Shown: positions 35,118 through 45,930, counted from the first letter of the stretch. The stretch is 64,000 nucleotides of DNA from Pachyseris speciosa (GCA_016490735.1 JAEMWC010001121.1:62501-126500); one strand, 5' to 3'. Numbers and translations: made by a program. The notes: a model not told the origin generated them from the sequence alone.

Positions 35118-37141
35118 GAGGCATACATATATCCAGAGGATACATAATTTCTGATTTCCGACTGTCTCATGGGAGGCTGTGGATAACTAAAAATTGCATT
35201 CATTATGAAGTGATGATCTGAATCACTATATATCTGAATTGTGATACTGATTCAAAGGAGCAATCACCACGCAGGCTTCTCCACCAATTTCTAGTGGCTC
35301 TAAACCATAACTAAGTAGCCTACAGTTGAACAGGGAAACAGACCTGTCCTTAGGTATTGCTCTAAGATGTTAAGAAATGTTTTGTTTTGAAAATTTATAG
35401 ATGCAGACTAGAGTTGCAGGTTCTTTTTTACACAAGGTATTAAAACCTAAGTCAATAGTTTTATTTTGCTTTTTAACATCTCCAAACTCAATTTGCAAAA
35501 GAATTTTTATTACCTTACTCAATAGAACACTTGTTTTTAGGAGGGGTGGGGTGTCGAAATCCGTAGAAGGGGGTTCATATCTGCTAGCAGTTCTGGACTA
35601 GGGTGTCCAAATCTGATCCACAAGCAGATCTGGACTGGACAGTGCAAATCCTCGGGGGATCCAAATCCACTGTGCCACTGGCTCAGATCACCTTTCCATA
35701 CTATTTTTTACAGCATTGGGTCTGTAGCTTGAGTGAGGTCAGATGGGTGATATGACAAGCAGACTATATGTAAATGCCGGAAGAAAAAGAATGCTTTTGG
35801 AGCTCCGCTTTTAGCCTTGGCTAAATATATATATTAAGTGTGTTTTTGGAGCCATTTTCCACCTCAGAAGCCCCCTGCCTGGCATCATAAAGCTGAGTTG
35901 ATGGTTAGAGGCAATCCTTCGAAAGAAAACAGAGGTGAGAAGCAATTTCACACGAAGTGGGCCGCTCAAAGCATTCGAGCGAGTAATGGCAATTCACGGA
36001 GTGAAGTTGTGTCCCTGAGCCCTTTTGTGAGTGGATTCCGGGACCTGGCATAGCAATTTGGCGAGTTTTGACTTGTAAATAATGCAATAGGTGCAATATT
36101 TTGTCAGCAGGACCGGGTGGCTCGACACGGTTCTAAAAAGTATCTTAAATGGAAATTGGCGAACTCTCATGCGCCCATTATCCAAGAAAGTTCCAGAATT
36201 TCTTTGGGTCAAAACGCGAACATGACACACCAGTTAGAGCAAGTGAAATCAAATAGCGTTATCGGGTCGCGCTAAAGAAGTGAGCAGGCAAATGTGGAAC
36301 AGATTGCAAGAAGTGGAGTCGACGTTAGCTGCCAATGTAAACTTTTAACCTCAATAGGAATTTTTGTTTTAAAAACTACAAGATAAAGTTGCGTGAATTT
36401 TGCTGTTGTCCGAGGGCGATTTTGGTTTTGCAGGAGAATAAACAGTCATATTAAATGAAAATTGGGAGTTTCGGTCATTTTCCAGTGTGATAAAGTCTAC
36501 AAAAGTGACGTTTTGACAAAGACAGTGGTTCATTTCAATCATAGTCCAGGATTTGGGAAAGTTGCAGCTTTTCAAAGCCATCGTTTGCATATGGCCGATA
36601 TTTGGTAAGCCGGAAGACAAAGAGTTATTAATAGAGCTTTTACGGTAATTCACCAATTGTACAGCAATATTCCTAGTTTACACACATCGCTTTTCTTTCA
36701 TTTACTTTTTTTTTAATTTTCATTTTTAAAGAACTCTTTGTTTGTACAAAACGCCTTGGGGTATCACTCAAAGGGTGGCAAAACGTTGGTTATACATATG
36801 TTGTACACACGCCACGAAAACGTGGGTTGCCCTTCATCAATTAATAATGGTTTATTTACTACAGTATTGTATCTGCATCTTTCTCTTCTTCCTTCCTTCT
36901 CGAAAGCTAACCGTTTCCTTGTTTTCTTTTCTTTTCAATTTTGTACCGAATGAAATATATAAACATCACAGCTGACATCAGGGCAGTTTTTCTCCCCTAA
37001 GGAAATTGAATAACGCTGTGGGGTATGGTGGCAAATAAAACCATTTCTTGATGTTCATTCAGTGGGTGCGAGCAAATATGGACATTACACGGCACAAGTA
37101 TAAGAAAGTCTGTTAGACTCTGAATCAGTAAATAAGTATCA
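34511..37141. other. Non-genic DNA, no gene seen
   Basis: It contains a TA/T microsatellite at 35062-35117 and short frames (34658-34906, 35401-35601, 36369-36656 minus, 36738-36953) that show no recognisable domain and no repeat copy in the window with which to test conservation. It appears single-copy in the window. Confidence 0.4.
35062..35117. repeat. TA microsatellite followed by poly-T
   Basis: About 14 TA units run directly into about 27 T residues. Confidence 0.95.
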
Positions 37142-37330
37142 AATGTTCAAGCAAGCAACCGTGGACAATAATCCTGCTGGTATACGTTGGATCAAACTGG
37201 TGATCTGATCGGCGTAATAAAATCAACAAAGAGTGTAAAAGCAAGGGCCGATACAACGTAGAATGGTTTTAAGTTTTGTGTACTATATTTCGGCTGGCCA
37301 AACCAGCCTTCTTCAGGTACAATGAGAATT
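37142..37330 (-). repeat. Terminal repeat of a second Penelope-like remnant
   Basis: CAAGCAACCGTGGAC, ATCCTGCTGGTA, ATCAAACTGGTGATCT and GTAGAATGGT recur in the same order at 39008-39165, about 1.86 kb downstream, forming a direct repeat. The 3' part of this copy holds a ribozyme-like hairpin. Confidence 0.7.
37286..37318 (-). ncRNA. Hammerhead-like motif in the second Penelope remnant
   Basis: On the minus strand CTGAAGA (37316-37310) precedes a GGCTGG...CCAGCC hairpin and GAAA (37291-37288). This is the layout of a hammerhead core, but with CTGAAGA in place of CTGATGA, so it is probably a degenerate or inactive relative. Its place next to a GIY-YIG fragment supports a Penelope origin. Confidence 0.5.
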
Positions 37331-37454
37331 TACATTGGAAGGGGTGTTTATGTAGTAATAAACCGGAAACACCTAAAACTAAAATGATTGACAGTGTAAA
37401 ATAAAATACTAGAAAAAAGTGTAAAAAAAGGTAAACTTTATGACAAAAAATTAA

Positions 37455-37720
37455 CTAAAACGTTTCTTCGCGGATGTTAAGACCTTCAGGATCAATTCTT
37501 CTGCCTTTTGAAATGAAAAAAGCTTCCCTGGCCTTACGGATTGAGTCTCTATTGGAAAATATTTTCTCAATGGGGATTAATTGCATGTCGTCAGCAGTGT
37601 CGTGAGGAGAGGAGAAAAAAATGTTCCGCGACTTTGGTAGGTTTAGATTTGGTGTTAGGGTTATCTATGGTACGGCGGTGTTTTTCATTTGGGAAGGTAG
37701 AGGTCTGGTAATAGGTATGT
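37455..37720 (-). pseudogene. GIY-YIG endonuclease C-terminal fragment of a Penelope-like element
   Basis: The minus strand reads NEKHRRTIDNPN, then KPTKVAEHFF. After a 1-base adjustment in a T-run near 37615 it continues DTADDMQLIPIEKI, DSIRKAREAFFISK and RRIDPEGLNIREE to a stop at 37455. The order VAEHF - R..AREAF.I - GLN is the usual end of the GIY-YIG domain in Penelope-like and related elements. The catalytic front of the domain is not present. A host GIY-YIG gene is possible but unlikely given the flanking repeat. Confidence 0.7.
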
Positions 37721-38046
37721 TCCTATGGTGACATCACAACCACTATAATAATGTGTAGTTCTGGTAACACATCAACCCTGCAAAATGTCAACCCTGTAGA
37801 CTTAGTATTTGCACAGATATTCCATATTTTGTGATTTTACTTTACTTTGTGTCCACCTTGTGACGTCACAAGTCCTCTAATTTGCATAAATCAAAATCTT
37901 GAATAACTCGGCAACCAAGAGTGCTATCACAATAAAATAAACATCGTTCTTAGTTCATCATTTTGAAAGCTCCTTCGAACAAGCTAATGAAAAATTTTGT
38001 GTCATATGCACTTTAAAATATCCACCCCCGGAGATGTTTTCTTAAC

Positions 38047-38733
38047 TAATAATATACATGAAATAATTTCTCGATTCTGATTGGCTAAGAGAAATGCAGT
38101 TTTTAGGAAATACGATGCAGAAAAAAGGCAATTCAGTGCAGAAAAAGAGGTAAACAACAGACGATTCTGATTGGTTAATTAATAAAGGAACTGAAATTGA
38201 GCCAATCAAACGCAGCCTTTGAATGGCGTAAAGTCTGAAGAGCTGCAAGCGACTCTGCGAGCGAAAACAATGGCTGGCTTTTTGAGCAGGTTTTCTTTCT
38301 TCGTGGCCGCAATAACAGCAGAGAAGCTGCAAAACAGCTCTAAAAGAAGAAACGGCTGCGAAAAGCACTGTATTTTAGCTGTCTGTTTGGAAACAGTGGT
38401 GTCCAGAGAAGGGAATTCCGACGTAATTGGAATTACGAGTCCGTTGAATTCAACACCACTACACTGCAAGTGACGCCGAGATTAATAAACAAACAAGGAC
38501 AAACAAGGCGAAGATAACGAACTAGAAAGCCTGAACGTAATGATTACAGCGCTTGATAGACACTTAGCAAACAAAGTAGCCTTATAGCTATAGCCTGTAA
38601 TTGTTTAGCCAGTTTTTACACCTAAAAACGCATTAAAAACATTGAGAGAAAACTGTTGTTTTGATTCACCGGCGTTGCGTTACTTCTGCAAAGTTAAGAA
38701 GATATCTCGCAATTTTTTCATGTATATTATTAA
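38047..38733. mobile_element. MITE with AATAATATACATGAAA ends
   Basis: AATAATATACATGAAATAATT at the left is mirrored by TTTTTTCATGTATATTATT at 38716-38733. The interior includes CGATTCTGATTGG twice and open frames on both strands (38206-38473) that overlap almost completely and have no recognisable domain. Confidence 0.65.
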
Positions 38734-38736
38734 TAA

Positions 38737-38828
38737 GTAATCACATGATTTTAAGTGCAATCTGGAATAAATAAGCGCTTGTAAAATTTTCAACGACCAC
38801 AAATTGCACTCACCCTACGGGCTCGTTT

Positions 38829-38861
<33 letters not shown>

Positions 38862-38880
38862 TCAAAATCATGTGATTACC
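38737..38880. repeat. Long hairpin (foldback)
   Basis: GTAATCACATGATTTT...AGTGCAAT...GGAATAAATAAGC is mirrored by GCTTATTTATTCC...ATTGCACT...AAAATCATGTGATTAC, about 50 bp per arm with few mismatches. Confidence 0.85.
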
Positions 38881-39007
38881 TATACAAAAAAGTGATTTTA
38901 TCAACTGCCTGGTATAAACGTGATATGAAGGCATAAACAACACCAGAAACACGTAAGCGAACACCCAACACATCTTGTCTAGACGCATTTTGTTAATATC
39001 TATATTA

Positions 39008-39165
39008 AATGCAAGCAACCGTGGACGATAATCCTGCTGGTAAACGTTGAATCAAACTGGTGATCTAATAGGCGTAATATACATATATAAGAAAAAATAA
39101 AATTTAAAAGCGGAGACCGATTCAATGTAGAATGGTCTTAAATTCTGTGTCTGCTATAATGTTCC
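39008..39165 (-). repeat. Second copy of the Penelope-remnant terminal repeat
   Basis: This is the direct-repeat partner of 37142-37290. Its right part runs into block V. The corresponding start of block V in module 3 (about 57484-57515) retains only the last 30 bases of it. Confidence 0.65.
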
Positions 39166-39716
39166 TTAATATGGATCTATATTGATTTCCATAATAACAG
39201 ATGGCTGAGCGAAATATCACTTACAGAGCTGAATAATAATGCCGCAAACAAAAACTTCAGGCCTTAAATATAAAAAAAATAAATCAAACTACTACTATTG
39301 ATATATAAAAGAGCTTCATAATCATATATTCTTGACGTTTATCAACGAGAAGAGAATTCGAATAAGCACACTGTCCCTTGTGGTATACGTATCATGTTCA
39401 GTTTCAAGATCTCACGTTATAACGATTCTTTGCGCCATTAGTTCGTCTCGATTGAGCTACACAACCAATCTGTAGCCTCCAAATTTTACCATGTTCCGTT
39501 GATTCGTGACAACCGTGAAGTGTCGGACAATAAAAGATAATGCGGCGGAAGTGTTTAATCCTGCAAGTAATACACATCACTTATGATTGGGTGGAGAGAC
39601 AGGTGCGCCTATTATGGAGACTGGCCAGACTGATATAAATGCAAAATGTTTCTTTAGGTTTGCCACTCGCGATCGGGTTGCAAAGGGCGTCGACTTAACA
39701 ACATTGCGTAATATGT
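39096..39716 (+). repeat. Segmental duplication block V, copy 1 (A-type 5' flank)
   Basis: It matches 57478-58069 closely. It holds a candidate TATA element (TATAAAT at 39634-39640), about 80 bases before the expected start codon and conserved in V copy 2. Confidence 0.8.
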
Positions 39717-40757
39717 CTGCCAAACTGCACCTCAAACCATTCTCTGCGCCTCAATTCGACTTCCTCAGAGGACTGCACAGTGTTCGATGGAAGTTCATTG
39801 TCTGGAAAATACATCAAAACATTTGCATACATCCTTATTATGCTGGTTTCGCTGTTTGGAAACTTAGCTGTGATTGCCATTGTGGCGAGGAACAAACGAA
39901 TGTGGACACCGACGAATATTCTAATCGCTAACGTGGCCGCTTCTGATCTTCTGATCTCTACGTTTGCTATTCCGCGAGAACTCGTTGAAATCTTTGCTGG
40001 TCGCAGAAGATGGCTGATCGACGGAATAACGGGTTTCATTTTGTGTAAGCTTGTCTACTTCTTTCAAAACATTTCTACTGGGGTGTCCATACAAAGCCTG
40101 GTGGTCATAGCCATTGACAGATATCGAGGAATAGTTTTCTCGTTTCGCCCTCCGCTTATAACAGCAAGAGTTTGTAAGGTGTTAATTCCCATCATATGGA
40201 TCGTAGCGATGTGTTTACACGCTCCGTATTTCTATACTGTGCGACTTGTGATGCGACATAATAAGCAGTATTGCACGTTTAGCTGGGCACCGAAGTTTGA
40301 CGAACAACAAACACAAGAGGGCTACTTTGTCCTTCTTGTAATATTCTTCATTTTCTTGCCTGTTTCTGTAATTCTCACTTTATATACCCTGATTGTCTTC
40401 GAACTCAAACGAAAAGTCCAAGACAGCGGAGCGCTAGACGTGAGGCGTCAAAGACTAAAACAGGACGCAGCTATAATGAAAAGAATCTTAATCATAGTCC
40501 TTATTTTAGTTTTGTGTACGACTCCAGTAACTGTATCCGGACTTGTTTTTTACTTTGCGTGGGACTGGCAGCTGCCATGTGGAATGGACATACTGCTTAG
40601 CGCAGCGAAGTTCGTGCTCTATTCAAATGCATCACTCAATCCATGTGTGTACATTGTTCTGAGCGAAAAGTATCGACCGGGGTTGAAAGACTTAGCCCGG
40701 TATTGCTCTTTTAATGGTAGTTCATCAAACGTTATAGAGATGACCGTACAAAATTAA
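39711..40757 (+). CDS. Class A GPCR, A-type, start codon lost (probable pseudogene)
   Basis: From the codon at 39717 to the stop at 40757 the frame is open and aligns residue for residue with the A-type gene at 58070, including NCT, NHS, NST glycosylation sites, DRY, CTTP and NPCVY. The start region reads AATATGTCTGCC where the intact gene has AATATGTGTCTGCC. This 2-base loss puts the ATG out of frame, and an in-frame TAA lies just upstream. The first in-frame ATG is at 39840, inside helix 1, which would remove the N-terminus and half the helix. Other private changes are QNIST for QDIST, FSFRPP for FPFRPP, and MRHNK for MRDNK. It is a young pseudogene, or a gene needing an unseen 5' exon, or contains an assembly error. 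Confidence 0.85.
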   Translation: MCLPNCTSNHSLRLNSTSSEDCTVFDGSSLSGKYIKTFAYILIMLVSLFGNLAVIAIVARNKRMWTPTNILIANVAASDLLISTFAIPRELVEIFAGRRRWLIDGITGFILCKLVYFFQNISTGVSIQSLVVIAIDRYRGIVFSFRPPLITARVCKVLIPIIWIVAMCLHAPYFYTVRLVMRHNKQYCTFSWAPKFDEQQTQEGYFVLLVIFFIFLPVSVILTLYTLIVFELKRKVQDSGALDVRRQRLKQDAAIMKRILIIVLILVLCTTPVTVSGLVFYFAWDWQLPCGMDILLSAAKFVLYSNASLNPCVYIVLSEKYRPGLKDLARYCSFNGSSSNVIEMTVQN

Positions 40758-42092
40758 TTCGGCTGTTTCATAGAAACTGACGTTTAAAACAAATCGCTTT
40801 TCTCATACTAGCGTGTTTATGTTCACTATTCATATTTTTTTTCAGAATGAATATATGAAAATCATATAGTTGAAGTGCGGATTAAAGAATGAATATATGA
40901 ATGATCATCGTAGTTATGAACACTGCTAAAGCAGTAGTGAAAATAAAGCCTAAAAAATATTCAGGCTTGTGGTACTGCTTTAGGGCTTGTACTACTTCTT
41001 TAGTAGTGTTCATAACTGCGATGATCATTCACATATTGTCACATTTTCTTTTGCATATTTTTTCTCACGTTCCCTTTCTTTTTCACGCCCGGTTTTAAAC
41101 ATTAAGTAACAGTCCGCGTAATAACTATGCAGCCCCACTGCAAAATCGATTAATATAAAAGGCGCGAACTATTAATTTTTAATTTCAATTAAATCGATGC
41201 TTCTCATTGGCTAATATTACTGAAAAAAACAAAAGGAAAATATGAAAAGGGAAACTAAGTTGTAATTAAAGAGAAGAATTAAGTGGCGTTGAGATGACTT
41301 GTCGTTGAAACAGTTTTAATTTAGCTTAGGTGTTAGTTTAATTAGTGGATAAGCGGGATTCACTCGTTTACAAAGATTTTCGCTCCAGTTTAAATTATAT
41401 GTTTTCTTTTCATTTATTTAGGTTAATTACCTTTCCTTGTAATTAGCACTGAGGAGGCAGAGGTTTCTGGCCAAACATGTATGTTGTAAAATTAATACTG
41501 ACTGTCATAATAAATAGATTTAGCCAAGCCTAAAAGCAGAGCTCCATGCACGATTATTATTTTTTTACTGGTATTGAACAACTTCGCAAGGCTTTCCTTG
41601 CGCCAATCTTTTGTGTCCAAAAACTTGAGCAGTAGCGTTGAAAACGATGAGTTTTCCGATCCAGATGAGCCATTCCATAGCAAACGTTTGAAAAAAAAAT
41701 ATTCTTGAGTCCAAACTTTCAGAAAAGGAATTCAAAGCGGATAAAAAACAAAACATGCATTGCAACAAAACAATGCACGATGCGTATGTTTGTTCGAAGA
41801 TTCTTGGAGAAGGTGGAGAAAATAGACAAGTAAGAAACTTACAAAATCTTCAAAACCTACGCGTCGTACTTTGTTTTCTTGTAATGTTTTGTTGTTCTGT
41901 GGTTTGTGAATTGCGTTCAATTCCTGTTGACTGCTTCTCCACCTTCTGCGTGTTTTCTTCGAAGAACCGTGCTCATCGTACTTTGTTTCCTTGAAAATAT
42001 GTTTTGTTGTGTTGTGGTTTTGGAACTACAGTCAATTCCTGTTGACTGCTCTAAGCTATCAGGTTAGTCCTCTTTTTATTTTTTTTATTTTC

Positions 42093-42260
42093 ATTTATGC
42101 AATTGCGAAAAGAAGCCTGAAAAAATTCAGGACTTCAACGATGTTTGAACCCGTGGCTTCTTTTCGCAATTGCATAAATTGCGTTCACAACTGCGAGGAT
42201 CATTGTTCATTTGATTTCATTTCCGCAATTCATATATGATTCATTTCATATATCATTCAC
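42093..42260 (-). mobile_element. tRNA-type SINE-like repeat, T copy 2
   Basis: This is the orthologue of 11451-11617, with the same inverted TTATGCAATTGCGAAAAGAAG arms around a B-box-like segment and the same TCATATATGATTCATTTC tail. Confidence 0.6.
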
Positions 42261-42405
42261 ACAAATCTGTAACTGTTACAAATCTTGCATCAACGTCGTT
42301 CCCAAGGTCTCTCCTCTGACCCTGGAAACGAGGTTAATTATGCATGAGATCGGGTATTATTGGCCTAATTCTGCTTCACTTCTTTGTAAGGCGTGGTAGA
42401 CTTAA

Positions 42406-42834
42406 AGTATCTATATCGTCTTCTAATATTTTGGTGGTTCTGGTATATACATAAGTCCAAACAAGTTTTTTCGAATTCCGCAATGGTTTTGCCCTGAAAT
42501 CGTCGCTCAAATTTCCCGCTTGAGCCACGCCCATCAAACTTTACAGAGCTAGGAAGGGGCGTGGGTCTATTCCTGATCTGACGTTACAAACTGATTTGCA
42601 CCTCATTAAGTCTTTCTAAACATGCATTCAAAGCAGTTTGTGACGTCAAATCAGGAACGTACCCATGTCCCTTACTTGCTCGGTCAAGCTTGATGGGCGT
42701 GGCTCAAGCGAGAAATTTGAACGACGTATTTCAGGGCAAAAACACGGCGGAATTCGAAAATACCTTTTTGTACAGCTATCTACTCCTTATGTACATATCA
42801 GAACCACCAAAAACCAGAAGACGATATAGACACT
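42406..42834. mobile_element. 429-bp MITE with TTAA target duplication, private to module 2
   Basis: The left end AGTATCTATATCGTCTTC and the right end GAAGACGATATAGACACT are inverted repeats flanked by TTAA at 42402-42405 and 42835-42838. The empty site in T copy 1 (about 11753) reads through without it. TTAA duplications are typical of piggyBac-like and Kolobok-like transposons. A second internal inverted pair (GCTTGAGCCACGCCCATCAA and TTGATGGGCGTGGCTCAAGC) is present. Confidence 0.85.
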
Positions 42835-43581
42835 TTAAGACAATTTGATGTTTTAAGGCGCGGAACATGACCGCGAAGAAAAGCGTAACTTTGCGATATT
42901 GTAATATTGCGCTTTCCGGCACTCGGATGTCAATAAAGCAACCTTAATTAAGGTTGTGGCTAGCTCAAAAAATGACTGGATAGCGTGCTCGACGTTTGAC
43001 TCAAATTTAATTGCATCCGACGTGCAGGTGATTTCTACCGCCTACAGGTAAAGACGAACAGATGGTATGAACTTAATCGCCCCTGATCGGCAACCAATAT
43101 TCGCAGTATAAATTGGTTTCGCTAGCGGTCCAGCATCAGTTCGGGTGAAAGGCGAGCAATCAAGTAAGCGCCTAATTCAAGTCACCATCGGGGGCAAGAA
43201 AACGGACTCTCACCGTGAAAGCCTTTTACAGTCCTGATGTGCCACCGTAAAGAAATTCAAACAGAAGGATTGTTTTTGTCCGCCATACTTGGAGAATTAG
43301 CTTAATTAAGACCCAAGAATCCTGTAAGGAACCGTATCCTCAAGCAGCGGCTACAAGAAAAGAGAGGACTTTATTGAAAGGTATTTACAAAAATGCATCA
43401 TTGACATTTCTTAAGTTTGGATTCGAAACTGAAAGGAACATTACTGTGGTTATACACTTATATTCAACAAAGTCTTCTCTAAAGCCCCGGCCAAACGTTC
43501 TAATTAACGTTGCTATGCGACTTTGGTGGTTCTCGTACAAGCCTGAATTTTTTTCAGGCGTTATTTTCACTACTGCTTACA

Positions 43582-44259
43582 GTCAAGTCAAGTTAAGCGT
43601 ACCCCCCTAGATTACATTAATGAGTTGATTATTTGAGCATTGAACCCCTTAGTCGTTTTGAATAATGCAATCATTTTTTAAATATTCGAATCAAACTTCA
43701 ATTGCTGATTGGGCTATGTCCGTAGATGTGTTTCAAAAACGCGTTCGACCAACTAGGCTTTAATTCTGTAATCTCTTTTAATAGAGCACACCTTTTTTTA
43801 GCCCTTTAAAATCCAACAATATTGTTCTTTCCGAGGAATCCTAAAAATAATAAATTTCTACGGAGCGAAATTAAGCACAGCTGATAGTGTACAGCGTTGT
43901 AAACAACCAAAACTATTGACGAGAAAACTTGCTAGAACTTTGCCTGAAATCCTTTTATCACGAATAAGACTTCTACAAGCTCTATGGGATGTAGAAAGCA
44001 AAAAAAAAAAAAAAAACTGCTTAATAACATTTACAATACTGTTTTTCACCTACCACTTCCACTCACCGTTGGACGCCATATTGGACGCTTCGATTTCCCA
44101 TATAAGGAGCATCTTTTGTTCGCTTAGTCCAATAAACAATCGAAGTTTGATTTGAATATTTAAAAAATTGTTTCATTATTCGAAACGACTAACGGGTTCA
44201 ATGTTCAAATAATCAACTCATTAATGTAATCTAGGGGGGTACGCTTCACCTGACTTGAC
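43582..44259. mobile_element. MITE with about 130-bp terminal inverted repeats, T copy 2
   Basis: GTCAAGTCAAGTTAAGCGTA...CCCCTAGATTACATTAATGAG on the left is mirrored by CTCATTAATGTAATCTAGGGG...TGACTTGAC on the right. The repeats extend inward to TTCGAATCAAACTTC. A copy is at 60854-61521. T copy 1 has only a collapsed junction at about 12505-12560. Confidence 0.8.
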
Positions 44260-44327
44260 AGTAAGTAGTGTTCATAACTGCGATGATCATTCACATATTC
44301 ATTCTTTACTCCACAGTTCAAATATAT

Positions 44328-44328
44328 G

Positions 44329-44395
<67 letters not shown>

Positions 44396-44420
44396 TTTTT
44401 CATATATATATATATATATA
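44328..44420. repeat. TA microsatellite with central poly-T
   Basis: About 25 TA units are followed by about 22 T residues and another TA tract. Confidence 0.95.
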
Positions 44421-44424
44421 CTAA

Positions 44425-44595
44425 AAACAATGAAAACCCAAAGTCTTCTGTTACTTTGCTTTTGCGCTACGCGTTTCACCGCTGTTGCGGCTCTTCAGGC
44501 ATAGCAAAGTGTGTTTATGCCTGAAGAGCCGCAACAGCGGTGAAATGCGTAGCGCAAAAGCAAAGTAACAGAAGACTTTGGGTTTTCATTGTTTT
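44425..44595. repeat. Near-perfect palindrome, 79-bp arms
   Basis: AAAACAATGAAAACCC through GCCTGAAGAGCC-type arms pair with one visible mismatch (CGCGTTTCACC / GGTGAAATGCG) around a 13-base centre at about 44504-44516. Confidence 0.92.
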
Positions 44596-44658
44596 GTATA
44601 TGAGGGAAACCCTAACCCTGTACACCCCAAATAATCATATTTTCATTGAAAGAAAATT

Positions 44659-44731
44659 TGCCCTGAGCGGGATTTGAGCCCACGTCCCCCCGTATACTAG
44701 TCAGGTGTGATGACCACTACACTATCAGGAC
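44659..44731 (-). tRNA. tRNA-like gene, anticodon AGT (Thr) by position, left copy
   Basis: Read on the minus strand, all four arms can be drawn: acceptor GTCCTGA with TCAGGGC, a 3-bp D stem (GTA and CAC with a mismatch), the anticodon arm and a T arm GTGGG / CCCGC. Relative to the right copy it has C instead of T at position 54 of the T loop and a weakened D stem, so it is the more decayed copy. Confidence 0.5.
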
Positions 44732-44822
44732 AACCATGCTGGCAACACGGCAATCGAAGATGTGATTTACGTGATCGAAGACGTGGCATCACATCTTCGA
44801 TTGCCGTGTTGCCAGCATGGTT

Positions 44823-44895
44823 GTCCTGATAGTGTGGTGGTCATCACACCCGACTAGTATACGGGGGGACGTGGGTTCAAATCCCGCTCAGGGCA
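44823..44895 (+). tRNA. tRNA-like gene, anticodon AGT (Thr) by position, right copy
   Basis: It is 73 nt with a complete cloverleaf by eye: acceptor GTCCTGA / TCAGGGC (one T-G pair) plus discriminator A, positions 8-9 TA, D stem GTG / CAC with loop TGGTGGTCAT, anticodon stem CCCGA / ACGGG with an A-A mismatch at the loop side, loop CTAGTAT, a 5-base variable loop, and T arm GTGGG TTCAAAT CCCGC. The A box and B box (GGGTTCAAATCC) fit pol III. The mismatch and its repeat context leave open that it is a tRNA-derived repeat rather than a working gene. Confidence 0.6.
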
Positions 44896-44934
44896 AATTT
44901 TCTTTCAAACATTTATTCAATGAAAATATGATTA

Positions 44935-45075
44935 TTTGGGGTGTACAGGGTTAGGGTTTCCCTCATATACAGAAATATATATTTGGGGTGTACAGCGTTA
45001 GGGTTTCCCTCATATACAGAAATATATATTTGGGGTGTACAGGGTTAGGGTTTCCCTCATATACAGAAATATATA
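44935..45075 (+). repeat. Three tandem 47-bp repeats
   Basis: The unit starts TTTGGGGTGTACAGGG and includes TTAGGGTTTCCC; starts are at 44935, 44982 and 45029. The first unit overlaps the outer end of the tRNA inverted repeat, whose end sequence it duplicates. Confidence 0.92.
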
Positions 45076-45194
45076 TGTATATATTCCCATTAACTTATAA
45101 CATTTACTACCCCGCGTTTTATATGATGTCTGAAAAATACTTTCATTAATGCTTGCCGCTTTTAAACTGCCCAAGTTAGATTTTAGAATTTTTT

Positions 45195-45510
45195 ATATGT
45201 TGTATTAGTATAAATCTACTAGCGTTCTATCACGAATGCCGTTCTCTGATTGGCTACGCTACTCGCTATCTATTCTGTGATAGATAGTGAGTAGCGATTG
45301 TCAACAAAATGGCAGCCGCTTCTTCACGTTTTCGAAGTGTCTGCGAGGAGGTTTTAGACAATTTACTCGTTTAGTTTTGAACGACTAGTAGATTTATACT
45401 AAAACAATTAGATTATGACCTCGAGAATTCTATGCGTGATAGCTGATTCGGGCTGCGCCCTCATCAGCTATCACGCGATAAAAATCTCGAGCTCATAATT
45501 TAATTGTTAA
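45195..45510. repeat. Multi-hairpin foldback element, copy 2
   Basis: This is the orthologue of 12558-12898 with the same three nested inverted repeats. Confidence 0.7.
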
Positions 45511-45930
45511 ATATAAGAAAAGTGCTTTTCTCTAGTATTATTTTTGGAGTAAATTTCGATGTAACAGGACTCGATTTTGGCTGCATTTAGCTTCCACATT
45601 TTCAAGTATTAACGAAACTGCTAAAACTTCGGGCATTTTTTGCAGCAATGTAAATACCTATCTTCCAGCGATATTTTCATAACAACTTGCTTAAAAAGGA
45701 TAATTCACGCTAAAAAGCGGCGTTCTTTCTTACCGAACGATTTGAAAATTCACTAAAAGTTGGCCAAATTCATTGCCAGCTGTGACGTAATGAAGGCATT
45801 TCACGTTGTGCAGGAAATCTCAAAAATGTTTGGAAAGTTTTATGGTAATTTACTCGAGTAGTTTCCGAATAGGAATCTACTGACAAAATAAGAAGGAATA
45901 CTAAAATTTCAGTTTCCTTATTTACAGATA

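Larger units (their letters stand above)
44597..44971. repeat. Long inverted repeat carrying two tRNA-like genes head to head
   Basis: The left arm (44597-44769) and right arm (44789-44971) are complementary from GTATATGAGGGAAACCC at the outside to GATTGCCGTGTTGCC inside, with the centre at about 44770-44788. Each arm contains one tRNA-like sequence. Confidence 0.9.

Noticed and set aside
31640..35830. A large element bounded by GGAGCTCCG motifs
   Set aside because: Short GC-rich motifs at about 31672 and 35800 are suggestive, but no extended terminal repeat or empty site supports it.
38206..38473. Opposing 84-87 codon frames as a small gene
   Set aside because: They lie wholly inside a MITE-like element with inverted ends, and neither product is recognisable.
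44935..45075. TTAGGG / CCCTAA motifs as interstitial telomere
   Set aside because: Only one TTAGGG per 47-bp unit, embedded in unrelated sequence, and not a hexamer array.
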